Shown here one piece after another: positions 1 through 9,825 of a DNA stretch of 64,000 nt. Under the pieces are notes generated by a model that saw nothing but the letters and a program-made list of their open reading frames with translations, was not told where the DNA came from and ran no database searches. A program made the position numbers and the translations under genes. The number at the start of each line of letters is the position of its first letter. Position 1 is the stretch's first letter. Location: positions 58,823 through 122,822 of the forward strand of contig JAKSYS010000100.1 of the NCBI GenBank assembly GCA_022925895.1, written 5' to 3'. The stretch comes from Fragilaria crotonensis (Eukaryota; Bacillariophyta; Fragilariophyceae; Fragilariales; Fragilariaceae).

Positions 1-2
1 GG

Positions 3-659
3 GACAACCAAAATATCGATGAATCAAGCGACTCCAACGAAAACAGCGATGATGATGACGACACAACCGAATCTGCCATTCTGCAAACGTCCGGCCACGC
101 CACTTTTGCGACCGTGACATGCGTTGTTGAAGGGTCTCGCGGCATTGCTCCGCAATGCAAAGTGGTATGGCATAGCTGTACTGACCTTCAACGGATGCGA
201 TTGCCAACAGCATTGCTCGAGTTTCTGACTGAACATTTTGGTCTTCATGTCCGCATTGCAACTGAATATGTGCGGCACATTTATACTTTTCGATGTCATC
301 CTGCCTACCAATCTGGCGGAGCTGTCTACGATTGGATGAATGTCCAGTTCAATGATGATAGTATTTGTCCTTGTCGATTAGCTGCCGTTGTTGTATTGGA
401 TGACGATCCAAACAACCCGGAGCGATTTGCTTTGGTTGTTCAGGCAGCTATGAAACGGTCCCACATTGATTCCGTTTTATTTACAGAATGGAGTTGGTCA
501 AGCACCTACCTGACCATATCACCCAACGCAATTGATTCCCCTTGTTTTGTGGTTTCCATTAAGGATGATGATTCAAAAGTTTTGGTAACAAAACCGTATG
601 ACGAGTGGCCCGCCCAGTTTACCACTCTCTATCACTATCCATCACAGAATTCAACTTAA
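3..659 (+). CDS. Uncharacterised protein, C-terminal part (5' end outside window)
   Basis: The frame is open from the first bases of the window, so the gene starts upstream and only its last ~218 residues are seen. The visible part begins with an acidic Asp/Glu/Ser/Asn-rich stretch and continues into a compact domain with conserved-looking blocks such as GGAVYDWM, CPCRLAAVVV, DSVLFTEWSW and PCFVVSIKDDDSKVL. I recognise this only as resembling hypothetical proteins that recur in diatom genomes, often near transposon-like genes; no biochemical function is known to me. It ends at a TAA and is followed, 110 bp later, by the end of a minus-strand gene set (tail to tail). It could be one ORF of a large mobile element shared with those neighbours (inference). 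The internal GTG at 114 is not needed as a start because the frame continues upstream. Confidence 0.6.
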   Translation, partial: DNQNIDESSDSNENSDDDDDTTESAILQTSGHATFATVTCVVEGSRGIAPQCKVVWHSCTDLQRMRLPTALLEFLTEHFGLHVRIATEYVRHIYTFRCHPAYQSGGAVYDWMNVQFNDDSICPCRLAAVVVLDDDPNNPERFALVVQAAMKRSHIDSVLFTEWSWSSTYLTISPNAIDSPCFVVSIKDDDSKVLVTKPYDEWPAQFTTLYHYPSQNST

Positions 660-770
660 ATTAATAAGATCAGAAATTAAATGTCAAACTTAATGTAAAG
701 CAATCAACAATGTAAAGCAATCAAATGAATGTCATACGTAATGTAAATCATTCACATAGATTGTAGTTCC

Positions 771-1304
771 TTATGCAAGCGTCATCAGATCAAGTTTGTG
801 CTTTTTGTCCCTTTGTACCTTAGGAAATACCCGACGAAAGCGAACAAATGAACTCTTCACATCTGCTGTTGAAGTGCAATAATCAAGTGCCTCTTGGCAC
901 AACGGGAGTGCAACGACTTCATTTGCGTCATACACAAATCCTCCATGAATTGTTACCGCATGAGAACAATTGCCGTCAGACGCGTACAAGACACCAACCA
1001 AAATATGGCGCTCATCAATAGATCTTTCTGCCAATCAAAACTTTTAGGGATCCTTTCAATAACAATCCACTTAGGTAGAATTTTCCTTGCACGCAGCATC
1101 ACGCAATCAAGAGCATCAACGACAGCACCTTTCAAGATTTCCTCACCATAGAAATCTATTTCTGCGGCTTCTTTCTCAAATCCAAGTGAGTGAAGAGCTG
1201 AAGCTAACGATTTCGACACGCACAAATCCTTGCCATCCTTCTGTGTGAAGCGTACGGTCAGGGCACCAGGAACCTCAAATGAGGATGCAGATGCAGATGA
1301 GAAT
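771..1304 (-). pseudogene. Papain-like cysteine protease-type domain, frameshifted
   Basis: Two overlapping minus-strand frames form one plausible domain. The upstream frame (open from about 1304) carries a Cys in the context KDLCVSKSLASALHSLGF, like a papain-fold nucleophile at the start of a helix. The downstream frame (1034-771) carries SHAVTIHGGFVYDANE, a His followed by Asp/Asn as expected for the rest of a Cys-His-Asn/Asp triad. The switch between frames lies near 960-1030 and looks like a single-base indel, though an intron was not excluded. The assignment rests on motif layout only; no named family is claimed. It lies downstream of the Ulp1-like piece on the same strand and may have been the 3' gene of the same element. 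The segment 1305-1449 holds only a short broken frame. Confidence 0.4.
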
Positions 1305-1449
1305 GTTTAAAATCTCCAACTGGAACATCCACGAAACCTCTCTTTGAACTCTTAAGTTCATTAGCAAAGCGTCACCGAAATTTTCCTGACAAAAGTCTCG
1401 TCAAGGTCTGTTTCTTTCCCATTGTTCATTCTGCCGACCCACTTTTCTT

Positions 1450-2582
1450 TTATATTGATCGTTTTGCGAGGCTCTGGTTCGTCATCTTCTTCTTCGTCAA
1501 AGATTGTTCCTTAAAGGTTTTGCCCGTCTTTTTCTTAAATGCCAGACGAATCGCTCTAGCTCTACTTGAACGTCTATTCTGCTTCTCTCTCAAATACTTT
1601 GTCATTGCCTCACTGTCAATGACGCGCATCTGTCGAGGTCCAGTGTAACGCACACGAACAATTTTTTGTTTTCCGATCCACACCTCGATGTCCCGCGGAG
1701 CTTGTATCCAAGTATTGTCAAGGCGCATGTGACAAAAAATCTCGCCACTGTTTTCACAACAAAAAGTAGGCATGTTTGCTCTGGAAAAAAGATCATCAAA
1801 CAAGAAGTCGTCGTTTCGAGGGAGAAATTCACGGAACAATATTCCAATTGTTGCACAGACACCAACACCACAATTGTAGCCATCGCTCTGCAATGGGAAG
1901 TATCCATCTTCGTTGACGCGCAGTGCGGGGAAAAGATCGGTCCCTAACATGTCTCCTTCAGTATTTGATCCAAAAGGTTCCATAAATGTAATTCGTTGAC
2001 TTCCCAGGTTCGACTTCATGTGCATTTCGTAGGAAGCACACAAGTTCAAAAACCAAATGACACCTTGATTTAATGCAACCTTGCGTGTACCATCATTGCG
2101 CAATGAGCAATACCGAAGAAGCAAGGTCGCAGGACTGTCCCTGTGTTCGACGAAGAGTCGCTTTGTTCTTTGCTTTCAAAAATGGAATCGGCATTGAACA
2201 CAAACGTGGCAGACCAATGGTCGCGACCTTCACGAAATGGAAACACAATTATTCTTCGTTGAAGCAAACCAGGATTCCGACTGACAACTTTGACAAGAAG
2301 GTTGCTCATGTGATTATTGTATTCGGACAATGCATCTGCAACCTCACGTCCGAGATTATCTCTAACGACCACGTCCACGTCTTCTAAGGAACGAGTTCCG
2401 TCATCAAGCATTGCCTGAAGCGTTGCGGCTTGCGTCAACAACTTCTTATACCTAACGTATGAACCAAAGGCAATCGATATGCCTTCGCAAATACTAAACG
2501 GCACTACAAAAGCGGAATCTTCGTAACGTCCGTCGAGCATCAAAGTTGCAACCATCAAGTCCATTTCACTAGATGACATCAA
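1450..2582 (-). pseudogene. Ulp1-like (C48) cysteine protease, split in two frames
   Basis: Frame 2582-2070 contains GRDHWSATFVFN, matching the catalytic His-Trp of Ulp1/SENP proteases (His near 2218). Frame 2124-1450 contains PLQSDGYNCGVGVC, matching the Gln-x-x-Gly-x-x-Cys-Gly signature (Cys near 1872). The two frames overlap around 2100, where the protein must change frame, by indel or unseen intron. The C-terminus is strongly basic with a Lys-rich cluster. Ulp1 proteases remove SUMO or ubiquitin-like proteins from targets, and C48 proteases are often carried by eukaryotic DNA transposons (known for Mutator-like and related elements). Next to a GNAT domain and a second cysteine protease, a transposon-borne role is likely (inference). 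As it stands no single frame encodes the whole enzyme. Confidence 0.6.
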
Positions 2583-2800
2583 GTTGTGCCTTCAGAGTGG
2601 CTATGTATGATCCTTCGCAATATCGATATGTGACCTTTGACTGGAAGAGATGTCGCAGGCACAGGGTTTGCATAGGTTGGAGGTAATAGTTCTTGAATGC
2701 GTGGAAGTCCTTTGAAGCTTTTCAATCAAAGAAATTGAATACGACAGTCGAATCCCATTCGGTCCAAAACGTGGTGGTGGATACTCACACCACGTAGCTT

Positions 2801-3328
2801 TCAAGGTATGTGAACATTTTCGTCCAGTTGCAGGCCTTCCTTCGTTGCTTCTAACACCACCACAGATCCATCGTCGTCAATTTCAATCACGGTTCGTAAT
2901 TGTTGGTGGCCCAGGTGCATCAACTTAGTGGCGGATTGCCCAACTTGTTCGGGATCATCACCCCAGAATGAAAATGTAGATTGTCGATGACTTCCCTTTC
3001 TCTTATTCGGTGGAACTGCAAATAGGACGTCTTGCAACTTCTGTGGAAGCAATGTGAAACCATCGTCGTGATTAGAATTGAGTCGTTGGAAGCCCAGCAT
3101 ACAGTAAAATCTGAATGCGCCCGGCTCATGGCATTGCAAAAAGACTTCAATATTGACTCCATCTTGGAATGCTGCACATTGCTTGATAATGAGTATAAAC
3201 ATGAACTGGCCAATCCCTTGTCGACGCCATGATGCAGCAATAGATGGCATCGGATGTGTCCTGTCAGAAACTGCCAACCATGTTAGCATGACATTGGTCT
3301 CCTTGGTCTCCTTATCAGCGTCGTCCAA
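2801..3328 (-). pseudogene. GNAT-type N-acetyltransferase domain
   Basis: The 175-residue frame carries SWRRQGIGQFMF at about residues 34-45, the R/Q-x-x-G-x-G/A acetyl-CoA pyrophosphate-binding loop (motif A) of GNAT acetyltransferases. It is followed by a helix-strand pattern and by GAFRFYCMLGFQRL, which fits the conserved Phe-Tyr...Gly-Phe of motif B. The substrate is unknown. The frame joins the upstream piece (3315-4240) by an overlap in another frame and runs at its 3' side into a short third frame (2804-2601), so the domain looks like part of a longer protein broken by indels. A GNAT domain beside a C48-type protease on one strand is unusual for a housekeeping gene and suggests an element-encoded multidomain protein. 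Confidence 0.55.
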
Positions 3329-4240
3329 AGACGCAGATTTTGGAGCCGTAGACGTAGCCGGAGATATGGATCCAGAGGGCTTGAGTCATCATCTTTTCAT
3401 CAGGACATACAGAACGATACGATGCAGCTGATACGACATGAACGTGTTTGCGTAAATAAAATGTTGATTTGGGCAAGTCCTTGCTTCCAACTTTCGATGC
3501 CAATAACATAACTGTCGTATCCCGATTCAGCGACAGATCAATTTTGTAGGTATTCTCCTCATTTGCCTCAAACATGGTTAAATAAAACTTTCTTGCAAGA
3601 CCTGTAAAGAATTCAAGCTTTGCCGAGGAAGCTTCCGCATGTTTCATTTTATCAACATGAAAAACTGTTGCCCTGGGATCGACAACAACGATATTGTAGA
3701 GCCACTTTGAATTATCGCCTTCGTTCGGTTCAAGAAAGCGCCACATTCGCAAGTCCGTGCCCCATCCTTTAAATCTTTCTAATTGCGTTTCGAACACACC
3801 CACTCGACGTATCGTTTTAAAGCGTTGCACAACACCTCGGAGAATGCTTTCCATCACTTGGCAATTTTGTAGCTCCGACAGCCCAGTGAAGCAGTACGCA
3901 TCGGTGCGATATGTCCAAGAAGAAAGTGGCATGTCGCATGACAAACTTTGGGGGCTTTAGCTCCCAGACTGGATGAAGCTGTGTCTGTGTATGATTCCAT
4001 TTTCTCTTCGCCTGTCTCTAATTGTAAAGATCCTTCAAAAGTAGGAGAATTCGTTGTGGTTAGAGCATGCACCGCTCGATGTACTTGTGAAGCATTGCTT
4101 GCTGCACTATCCCTTGTCTCAACAGCTGCAGCATTGACTGATTGAGAATTTGCCGCAGTTGAAAGAAGACCAACTGCTGCATCAGCGTGCGATGCAGCAG
4201 TTGCCATTATTGTCAATCCATCATCAGTATTAACCGACAT
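3315..4240 (-). pseudogene. N-terminal part of the GNAT/protease gene set
   Basis: Translation can start at the ATG ending at 4240 with an Ala/Ser/Thr-rich, low-complexity stretch (about 90 residues), then must switch frame near 3940-3960 into a folded-looking region rich in aromatic and charged residues (for example LERFKGWGTDLRMW and LYNIVVVDPRATVF). That second frame ends at 3315 inside the start of the GNAT frame. I do not recognise the central domain. Two frame changes in 900 bp, without convincing GT-AG introns of workable length, argue for a decayed or mis-assembled gene. It is placed as the 5' end of the gene set on strand alone. Confidence 0.4.
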
Positions 4241-5219
4241 AATTGAATTGAATGGATCTCATAGCTGATCTTCCTTTCTTCAAAGAACAAGTATCAAGAA
4301 TGGGACGGTCACTAGAGAATGACCGGGATTTGTTGAATCAACAACCTCAAGGACGTCCACTAAGTCTCAGGTGCTTTGCTGGTTAGGCACGACGTGCGGA
4401 CACACTACTTTAAATGAATAAAGCAAGATTCCCCAGGTGACCAGCGTCCACACAAGAAACAGATGTAACGCCAAGCCCCCACTCTTGGTACAAGTCTTTC
4501 CGAAAGGAATGACCAATGGTATTCGAAAAGGGTTGCTTGCTTTGTTGCTTGTTGAAGCAAAGGACTGTAAAGGTGGTGAAGTAGGACAAGAGAAGTGAGT
4601 GTGAAATGTATACACGGACGGTAAAAGTGGTTGCGCTGATCAAACACTGTGTCCTTGATACAGTAGAACAATACTGCGTACGGAGTTATGCGGTACTGTG
4701 CTACAGTACTGTACTGCTGTAGGTACCTACTGTACCGACATTGAGAAATCACGTGCACTGGGCAGTTTCGTATATCCGGGTTACAAGACGATTTCACACA
4801 ACAGCAAAATGATGAAGTCCATTCATAAACGGGGGAAAAAACAACAACACAAACACAGAACTCACACAAATAAGACCAATGAGATGGTGGTGATCAAGAG
4901 GAGGTGTTCAGAAGAAAAGAGGTGGCAATGGGAAGGTGTGAAGAGAGTGAAGTATGCTGTTGAAGGTGACAGGTTGTGTGCATTTGCTGTCAAACAACAA
5001 CAAGATCGCTCGAAATAACGTCTTTTAACGACTATTTAACGAGATTTAAAAATATCTAATGCCGAGTAGTGGAGTACTACTCCAGTACTGTAGTACACAC
5101 CTAAGTGCGACACCACCAGTCAGTAGTCAGTACTACCAATCGAGGAGTCCTCGTACTTCGACATCTTAGTACAGCATCATCGTGTAACAGTGAACGTTGA
5201 CCCCGCAACAAAACACGCG
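4241..5219. other. Intergenic stretch with GTAC-rich palindromic patches
   Basis: No convincing gene. Frames of 77-154 codons exist on both strands but lack recognisable domains and overlap one another. Two patches (about 4690-4740 and 5070-5100) are dense in TACTGTAC-like palindromic words that recur elsewhere in the window. Confidence 0.5.
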
Positions 5220-5776
5220 TCAATGAAGCTTGCGTTTCTTTGCCAACGGCGTTGGGGCGGTACAAGTACCATGATCACAAGCATACGACTCGTTAGAGTG
5301 AAAAAACGGCATGTTTTGTTTCTCGGAATGTATGCTGGGCGGCGATACAGACACAGAGATGGAATCATTCGATTTTGGTTTGGAAACATTTTGCTTTGAT
5401 TGCGGTTTGGAACCACTGATCAATGATATTTCTGTTTGTCTAGCATGGCGTGGACATTGGTTGTCTTCTTTGAATGAATTTGATACGGTTTCGTTGACGT
5501 ATTCGATATCGTCAGCAAACGCCTCCAACATCTGTGATGTAATGACGGGCAGTGGCTGGACAAAGCACCGAAGATCAAAACAGTGAAATTCATCCGGTGA
5601 GGGCATTCTTGACACAAACTTACGGAACCGACTGGTGATGAGCAAACAGCGGGTGATGAAGTCATGATTGCTTGACGTGTGGCGGAATCGATAGATGCAA
5701 CGTCTGCATGTTCCATGTGGCTTAGCATGAGTGCGGCCCTGGAATTGAAATTGATGCTGCCATTTCTTGGTGGCAT
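5220..5776 (-). CDS. Hypothetical protein, two exons, nuclear-signal-like C-terminus
   Basis: Exon 1 runs 5776-5624 from an ATG (51 codons). A strong donor GTAAGT at 5623 and an acceptor CATCACAG ending at 5532 define a 92-bp phase-0 intron. Exon 2 runs 5531-5220 and ends in a stop, giving 154 residues in total. Without splicing each frame looks like an unrelated ORF, so the intron is what reveals the gene. The protein has no recognised domain. Exon 2 opens with an acidic segment (EAFADDIEYVNETV), is Ser/Pro/Lys-rich in the middle and ends LAKKRKLH, which resembles a monopartite nuclear localisation signal. It diverges from the spliced gene at 5992, sharing a 215-bp upstream region. Function unknown; splice evidence is sequence-only. 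Confidence 0.55.
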
Positions 5777-5991
5777 GAACGGTCACGTCAGACGTGTAAA
5801 CGACGTCTGTAAACGAAGCAAGTTTTAAATACTGTAATACTCGATTTCAGACATGTAAAATAACATAACAATTCAAAGCTTGTGTAGCTCGTACATTGGT
5901 AACGTAAAGGTTTACATGCCACAACACATTTATACGAAATGACACGCAAGAAGACCTGGTGGCTTTGAACGGATAGACACAAAAATGCACA
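5777..5991. promoter_or_regulatory. Shared upstream region of divergent genes
   Basis: The two start codons at 5776 (minus) and 5992 (plus) are separated by 215 bp that contain no ORF support on either strand. Any promoter elements for both genes must lie here or overlap 5' untranslated sequence. No TATA box or Inr-like element stands out clearly. Confidence 0.35.
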
Positions 5992-7455
5992 ATGTCACGC
6001 AAAACGCAGAATCGGAAACCAGCTGCAAACAAAGCCTGGACCATGGAGATTGATCCGACTAATGCTTTGCTTGCCTCGTTGACAAGTGCTCAACTTCCAG
6101 CGGTTGCTGAAAAACAAACGATAAAAGTAGCGTCTAACACAGAGCAGCATCATCAACGTGGTGCACAACCATCGGCATCAAATGGATGCTTTTCGTCAAT
6201 TACGGCGGATCTCACAACAAGTCAAGCACGCGTTTCACCATTGCCGATGTGTGTGCAATTTGAAACAGATGCGGTAGGTGGGCACATGTTACAACCAACG
6301 GTAAGCCATGCCCCGTGTGATATGACATTGAGCGTGTCGACAAAACAGTTGCAGGTTTTAGTGACAGGCTGCGTGAAGCACCAATTGTTTCGGAGAGTTA
6401 AATTTTTTTGACGATGACTTGCATGGGGACTATGATTACAATCCGGAGTCTGTGTGTGGTATGGTGCGTAATTACTGCAACGTTTCGTCTGTCGAAACAA
6501 ACTTGCAATGGTGGCACGAAACACGAAAGAAAATTAAACGCACTCTTGGAAATCATCGCAACAACTGCATTAAAGCAATGCGTTTACGTTTTCGAGGTAT
6601 GTGCCATCCAAATAAAAAGATCTCATGCTGTTTTTTGTGACTAACAAATGCCGATTGTACAGATGGCGAAACGGGCAAGATCAATGGTTACCAAAGGATT
6701 ACCGGTAGTGATGACGACATTGCCTACATGCTACAAATGCGACAGAATCAGGTCCATTACATTGCGTTGATGGATGTCTTTGCCCCTTGTATTGTTTCTA
6801 GCAGTGTGTGGAACAACGATGCCCTCATGGCCAAGTATTGTGGCGACAATCAAGACAATTTTCAGGAATATGTTCTAACCATTAGTGACGAAGCGTTTAT
6901 GTTGTTGGTGTTGGTCAACTACGCTGCGCGTTGGGCAGCAGAATTACAAATGGAAAAGCAGATGGTGAGTCATTATTGCGGTTTGCCAACTGTTGCTCGA
7001 GTCAACCTGCTTACGAACAAACATGCAGGTGATGCCTTTGATGCATAACGCAGCAGAAATACAGCTGCCAGTAAGTACGATTTTATTCGTGTGTAAATGT
7101 GGACCAATGAACAACCCGCCCGACCCTAACGAATTCATCCCACTTTTTGCGACAGCTTCCGAAGTATACGCATTCGCGCGTTAGTCGCCAGCAGCAAGCC
7201 AATGGTGGCATTGGATGGTCTGACGATGGCATTGCAAAATATAACGAGCTTTACGATCTTGTGGAAGTTGATCGTCAGTTGCGAGGCAACGCCTTCAATC
7301 AGGAGTTGTTGAAGGTTCACCAGAAACGGCGTCAGAAGAATAAATCATCCCACGCACCCATGGTTAACAATGAACGGGCAAAGAAGCGAAAACCTCGCGA
7401 CGATCTTCGAAAGAGTCAGGCGTTCGATCGTAGACCCGAAATGACGCCATTGTAA
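5992..7455 (+). CDS. Uncharacterised diatom-family protein, four exons, one frameshift
   Basis: ATG at 5992. Three GT-AG introns keep phase: 6597-6662 (66 bp, GTATGT...TGTACAG), 6965-7028 (64 bp, GTGAGT...ATGCAG) and 7071-7155 (85 bp, GTAAGT...GCGACAG), leaving exons 5992-6596, 6663-6964, 7029-7070 and 7156-7455. Exon 1 is interrupted by a run of seven T at 6403-6409; one T fewer restores the frame into an acidic block and then NPESVCGMVRNYCN. The middle contains HRNNCIKAMRLRF and ISDEAFMLLVLVNYAARW. The last exon has GIGWSDDGIAKYNELYDLV and a Lys/Arg-rich tail. This layout matches, from memory, an uncharacterised family present in many copies in diatom genomes; no function is known. Because introns are intact and the only defect is a homopolymer, a sequencing indel is as likely as a true pseudogene. 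Confidence 0.65.
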
Positions 7456-7933
7456 CAATGCGTCGTGTTGTGTGGCTTTAGAGAGATACAACGTTGTGTT
7501 ATGTGATGGTTTTAGGGAATATGCATTATAATGATTCAGAAAGATGAATAGCCGTTACTATTAACGACGCATAGTTCTTTGCAGATAGATGATAATAATA
7601 CACCGCAGAACGCGTCACGCCAATTCAGGAACACTTTGTCATAAATAGCATCAACCTGAAAAGCAGATATCGGGTTTTACGTATTATTAAGGTGAATGTA
7701 TATGCAGTAATAAAACGTATTTACTTGAGTCCTTCTTTGATAAAGATGAAGAATGTATTCAGGAATATGAATTGCATGTATCAGGATTACGTTGTTGTAT
7801 ACTCAGGAGTACGCAAAACTGTGCGTACCTCAACACGATTTACAACAAAAATGCTAAATATATACGTTAAAAAATAGACCTCGTTCTGAAAACGAAGATT
7901 TCGGATATATTTTTATCCTACGTATCGGTGCCC
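7456..7933. other. Gene-free stretch
   Basis: AT-rich sequence between the spliced gene and the 3' end of the LINE. A 61-codon plus-strand frame is present but shows no domain, no composition bias and no splice support. Confidence 0.5.
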
Positions 7934-9790
7934 TTAGATGTTCGACTCAACAAGATGCGGGAGGGCTGTCCTCGTATCTTCTAACACTGATAGTAGCGAT
8001 AAACCTGCTGCATAGTTACACCATGACAGAAGGATCCGCAATAATTCTCCAACCTGAGTTTGGGATCTCCAGTGACGTAGAAAAGTGCAGAGTCGTCCAT
8101 TGCCTTGCTGGTCATGTAGCCTCCGGAAGTTTGCACCTCCCCGCAGTTCCAAAGGGCCAAACAATACTTCTCGTTTCGTGTTGCGATTGTAGCCGCATTT
8201 AGCGAACATGGAGGACATAGCTTTCTTTTGAATTTTAGTGAGCTGGCGTTCTGTGAAGTGTGAGTTCGCTAGCTTATTGATACGAGATACTTGGAAGGTA
8301 CGTTGAGAAGTAAAACGTCCAAGCTTCTTCTCTCGTAAGGTGATTGGATCACAAGAAAGATGTCAACTCGTTCCTTTTTTCCAATAATTTTTGGTACTGT
8401 GTCGCCTGAATGCCTGTCGGTTTTTTATAATGACCAAGAGTCTTGTGGGCTTCATATGGAGGTAAGTATTGTAACTCATGTTCCTCCCCCGTAAGAGCAT
8501 CGGTGACGAGGACGCCTCCAAACATTTCCTTTTCGTTACATAAGACTGAAACACCCGACAAAGCAAATTTGCAGGAGACGAGGTGATACGAGCATTTCGA
8601 CAACTCCAGCGCCCCGCCCGAGATGCCCAACAGGGTTGACCAAACATTAGCATTATTCTTCATCCTGTCCTTCACCTTGCGTCGCAGACAGTGTCATAAA
8701 AATTATTTGTTTGCCCGTTGGAATCATCAGCATACCCAATCATTCCCAATTCGATATGCCGACTTTGATCGGGAGTATTATATTACGCCAACTGTGCCAT
8801 TGCTTCGTAGCAATCGTACAGAACACTCGAGATGAAACACCATATAACTGGAGAATTTCCGCTACCTTATCCTGTCCGATAAATCGGGTAATCCGCTGAG
8901 TGTTGATAACCTAGTACAGTAGCTAAGCCAATATCAGTCCGAATCCGATACTCTGCTTTTTCCAACGTGCTCGCGTTCAATACTGTAACAGACTCGGCAA
9001 CTCCAAATTTCCGACTCGGCAGCATCGCCAAGTTAGGAATAATCCTGTCGTAACATGCCGTAGCGTCATAATTAGTGAGAGCTATGGTCTTCCTGGTAAT
9101 CCGAGACAACTCCAACTGCAGTTCTTCCATGAACACTGGATCCGTTGCGTTATGCCGAGGACGCGAACCGAACTGTCCGCAGTTAAGCTGATTGAGAGCC
9201 TCCGCTTGCAGTAGTGCTGATCTCCATTTCAATCCCAACATCAAGTTATAATCGGCCTCATATACGAATGTTGCCCGGTTCCTTAAACAATACGGAATTT
9301 GCAATAGTTTGCCACCGACGATACGAATATCCTCGTTCCAAAGCGTAATTCATTAAGGTCATGTGAACACGTAGAATTTTGCTTTGCATAAATCCAATTC
9401 CTCTCGCAAGCGTTTTTGTTCTTCACTCTCATCTTCAGAAACGTGAGAGTATAGGTGTTTTGCGATCATTGCTTTATAGTGTCCCAAATGCATCCGAGAT
9501 GGCGATGTGACTGTCGATTCTCTCCATACCTTTAACTTCGCAACATACTAGTCTTTCTCGTCAATTGTCGGAAACACTCGCAATTGTGCCAACTCGTCCG
9601 TGATTTTTAAATGTTGTACCAACGTCTTGAGGTTTGCCGCAAGGCCCGAGAGATAGGGATATTTACCCTCAAGGATATGAGTTGCGAACGGTCCATCTCC
9701 ACAATACCCAAGATGATTGCTCAAGGGGGTGTTGTAAAGGGGGTCCCCGCGGCTTGACCAAAGTGTTTTTGGTTCTGAAGCCGCAAATGT
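7934..9790 (-). pseudogene. LINE reverse transcriptase region
   Basis: From about 9790 downward the translation contains HFGQAAGTPFT, then an in-frame TAG near 9549, WREST followed by SPSRMHLGHYKAMI, and FGSRPRHNATDP. The palm motif A is LTNYDATACYDRI (frame 9304-8867). After a frame change, GMIGYADDSNGQ gives the catalytic YADD box. Frame 8675-8349 holds the post-RT region common in these elements (LSKCSYHLVSCKF), followed by a final frame 8218-7934. The enzyme would prime reverse transcription at a nicked target (known for LINEs). At least two stops and several frame changes make it non-functional. Confidence 0.75.
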
Positions 9791-9825
9791 TCTAAGACTT
9801 CGGTTGGAACGTCAATTTGTTGCCA

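Noticed and set aside
3315-3450. Short GTATGT...AG intron joining the central and GNAT frames
   Set aside because: The only good donor/acceptor pair would give an intron of about 31 bp, too short; an indel is more likely.
4405-4869. 154-codon minus-strand ORF rich in Cys and Ser
   Set aside because: Random-looking composition, several overlapping frames of similar length, no domain or splice support.
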